From positions 7,811-15,855 of the forward strand of contig DKJQ01000030.1 of NCBI GenBank assembly GCA_002454845.1: a DNA stretch of 8,045 bases. The letters are read 5' to 3'. The position numbers and the translations under genes were made by a program. The notes below the pieces were generated by a model, which searched no databases, was not told the origin of the DNA, and saw only the letters and a program-made list of their open reading frames with translations. The DNA comes from Ignavibacteria bacterium UBA6688. Lineage in GTDB: Bacteria; Bacteroidota; Ignavibacteria; UBA10030. Positions within the stretch are counted from its first letter, which is position 1, and each line of letters begins with the position of its first letter. This document shows positions 6,571-8,045 of this stretch, piece by piece.

Positions 6571-7757
6571 TCATGCCTCATCTTGCGCTTCTTCTTCCGG
6601 GGGGACTCGGCGAGGTCGATTCCGGGATTCATATTCCAAGGATCTTTGAGCTGGTGCGTCGGCTTTCTGACCGGTTCTCGATAACGGCGTATTCGCATTC
6701 CCTCCCCGGTCGCGCGCCGAAAACGATGTCGTGCGGGAAGGCCACCGTGCGCTTTCTCCGGACGACCGCTGAGGATTCGGCACTATGGAGAGGCGGCACA
6801 TTTCTCTCTGCACTGACTCGTGATCACATGGAGAAACCCTTCGACTTGATTCATGGTATGTGGGGATTACCATTTGGATTGTATGCCGTTCTTGCGGGGA
6901 AAACCATCGGTGTCCCCTCGATCGTCAGTCTGTTGGGGGGAGAGACAGCCAACATTCCGGAAATAGGATACGGGCACATGCGGAGGCAGCCGGAACGGTC
7001 TCTCATTCGGTGGACATGCCGTCACGCCGATGCCCTCACAACCTTGTCGCGATATCAACTGCGGCAATTGAACCACTACGGGGTTGTGCGGGATGATTGT
7101 GAAGTCATTCCTCCCGGGGTAGACTGTTCCCTTTTCCCGTATTCACACAAAAAAACTGCAACTCCTCCCTATCACTTTCTGCATATCGGCGACCTCAACA
7201 AAGTCAAGCATCAGGAGACTCTTCTCCGGGCGTTCTCCATCGTGGCGTCGCATGGGGATGCCGTCTTGCGGATCGTAGGAAGAGATCATCTCGACGGTAG
7301 GTTACAGCGGCTGGCCGGGGATCTGCATCTTGATGAGAAAGTAGAATTCCGTGGTTTTGTGAGCCACAGCGATATCCCGGCACAACTTGCGTGGGCGGAT
7401 GTGTTGTTGCACAGCTCACTGCACGAAGGGGGAGGCACTGCGGTGGTGGAGGCTATGGCGAGCGGTGTCGTCGTTTGTGGAACGGCGGTGGGAGTACTGT
7501 CTGACCTGCGGGATGATTGCTGCCTTGCCGTCCCTCCCGGAGCCTCTGAACGGTTGGGGACCGAGATCCTGGAACTCATGAACGACAAGGCAAGGTTATC
7601 GACGTTGCGGACCGCCGCCCACGAATGGGCGTCTCGAAATGATGTCAGCAGAGTGGTTCAAAAATATTCCGGGCTCTACAAGAGACTACTGTCGGGGGGC
7701 CCCGCACCGGTCGCAGATCATGTTCGCCGGGAGATGGTCACACCCGATGTGCAATAA
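6567..7757 (+). CDS. Glycosyltransferase, GT4-like (second of two)
   Basis: A 396-residue GT-B fold enzyme. The N-terminus LLLPGGLGEVDSGIHIPRIF (8-27) is a glycine-rich opening typical of GT4. LIHGMWGLPFGLYAVL (94-109) lies in the acceptor half, and SLLGGETANIP (121-131) and VIPPGVDCSLFP (180-191) are the usual linker region. The donor half begins HFLHIGDLNKVKH (203-215) with Lys214, and carries HEGGGTAVVEAMASGV (286-301), giving the catalytic E287-x7-E295 pair. The two glycosyltransferases clearly differ: this one has a standard PPGVD linker, the other does not. The frame is open 88 codons further upstream inside the preceding gene, but that stretch reads the preceding GT out of frame. The ATG at 6567 overlaps the previous stop (ATGA) and a GAAGG lies just upstream. 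The sugar and acceptor are unknown. Confidence 0.9.
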   Translation: MIMPHLALLLPGGLGEVDSGIHIPRIFELVRRLSDRFSITAYSHSLPGRAPKTMSCGKATVRFLRTTAEDSALWRGGTFLSALTRDHMEKPFDLIHGMWGLPFGLYAVLAGKTIGVPSIVSLLGGETANIPEIGYGHMRRQPERSLIRWTCRHADALTTLSRYQLRQLNHYGVVRDDCEVIPPGVDCSLFPYSHKKTATPPYHFLHIGDLNKVKHQETLLRAFSIVASHGDAVLRIVGRDHLDGRLQRLAGDLHLDEKVEFRGFVSHSDIPAQLAWADVLLHSSLHEGGGTAVVEAMASGVVVCGTAVGVLSDLRDDCCLAVPPGASERLGTEILELMNDKARLSTLRTAAHEWASRNDVSRVVQKYSGLYKRLLSGGPAPVADHVRREMVTPDVQ

Positions 7758-7758
7758 C

Positions 7759-7763
7759 AGGGG
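7759..7763 (+). promoter_or_regulatory. Shine-Dalgarno site that fixes the last gene's start
   Basis: AGGGG, 7 nt before the ATG at 7771. An ATG at 7764 is closer to it but is in another frame that stops within about 100 nt, so it is not a gene start. Confidence 0.55.
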
Positions 7764-7770
7764 ATGAACG

Positions 7771-8045
7771 ATGATTATCCTTTTGAATCCCAGGAGTGCC
7801 AAGCACAATCGCCGGATACCGCTGTCGGTCCTCACCATTGGTGTCGGCCTCGAAGGGAAGCATGACTATGAGATTGTGGATGGGAACTTCGATCCAGAGG
7901 TTGAAAAGACTCTTGAGATGATGATCCGGACCCGGAATGCCCGATACCTCGGCATGACCGTGATGCCGGGCCCGCAGCTTGTCGCAGCGGTACGGATCTC
8001 GAAGCATCTCAAAAAACTCTTCCCACGGCTCGTCGTCATCTGGGT
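7771..8045 (+). CDS. B12-binding-domain radical SAM protein, N-terminal part (cut by window edge)
   Basis: The first 91 residues of a protein that continues beyond the right edge. It starts MIILLNPRSAKHNRRIPLSV, then LTIGVGLEGKHDYEIVDGNF (21-40), a conserved opening of cobalamin-binding radical SAM proteins, then GMTVMPGPQL (61-70) and the ISKHLKKLFPRLVVIW segment (76-91), which matches the strand-helix-strand of the B12-binding fold. No cysteine cluster is seen because the catalytic barrel would lie further on, so the radical SAM assignment rests on the N-terminal pattern. It differs from the 3118 gene product: there is no PPLG-type start, and the N-terminal pattern is of the hopanoid-type subgroup. 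It sits 13 nt after the second glycosyltransferase and is read in the same direction, so it extends the operon. The radical SAM function is likely; the reaction is unknown. Confidence 0.7.
   Translation, partial: MIILLNPRSAKHNRRIPLSVLTIGVGLEGKHDYEIVDGNFDPEVEKTLEMMIRTRNARYLGMTVMPGPQLVAAVRISKHLKKLFPRLVVIW

Overview
The window looks like a bacterial chromosome segment of moderately high GC (judged by eye, not computed). The lineage is uncertain. Weak or absent Shine-Dalgarno sites on several genes, and a free-standing PASTA protein directly beside rpe, fit the Bacteroidota/Chlorobi/Ignavibacteria (FCB) group best. This is an inference from gene order, not a demonstrated placement. No rRNA, tRNA, CRISPR array, transposase or integrase was seen.

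The layout is two divergent gene blocks around a gap of about 276 bp (1850-2125). The leftward block, read on the minus strand from the gap, is housekeeping: a membrane-anchored protein with three PASTA repeats, ribulose-phosphate 3-epimerase (rpe), and N-acetylglucosamine-6-phosphate deacetylase (nagA), which runs off the left edge. Spacings of 7 and 19 nt point to one transcript.

The rightward block is six tightly packed genes: a nucleotidyltransferase-fold protein, a B12-binding-type radical SAM enzyme, a class I SAM methyltransferase, two GT4-type glycosyltransferases, and the start of a second B12-binding-type radical SAM enzyme that leaves the right edge. The first four junctions are a 4-nt overlap, an 8-nt overlap, a 17-nt gap and a 4-nt overlap, and the last is a 13-nt gap, so this is very probably one operon. 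The content suggests a biosynthetic locus for a glycosylated, methylated surface polymer, lipid or secondary metabolite. The product cannot be named from sequence.

The gap holds a plausible promoter for each block. On the plus side it also holds a short direct repeat and an inverted repeat able to fold in the leader of the biosynthetic operon. The best candidates for something undescribed are this radical SAM/glycosyltransferase/nucleotidyltransferase operon and its leader. The left block is mostly conventional, apart from a kinase-less PASTA-rpe arrangement and an altered metal-site motif in NagA.
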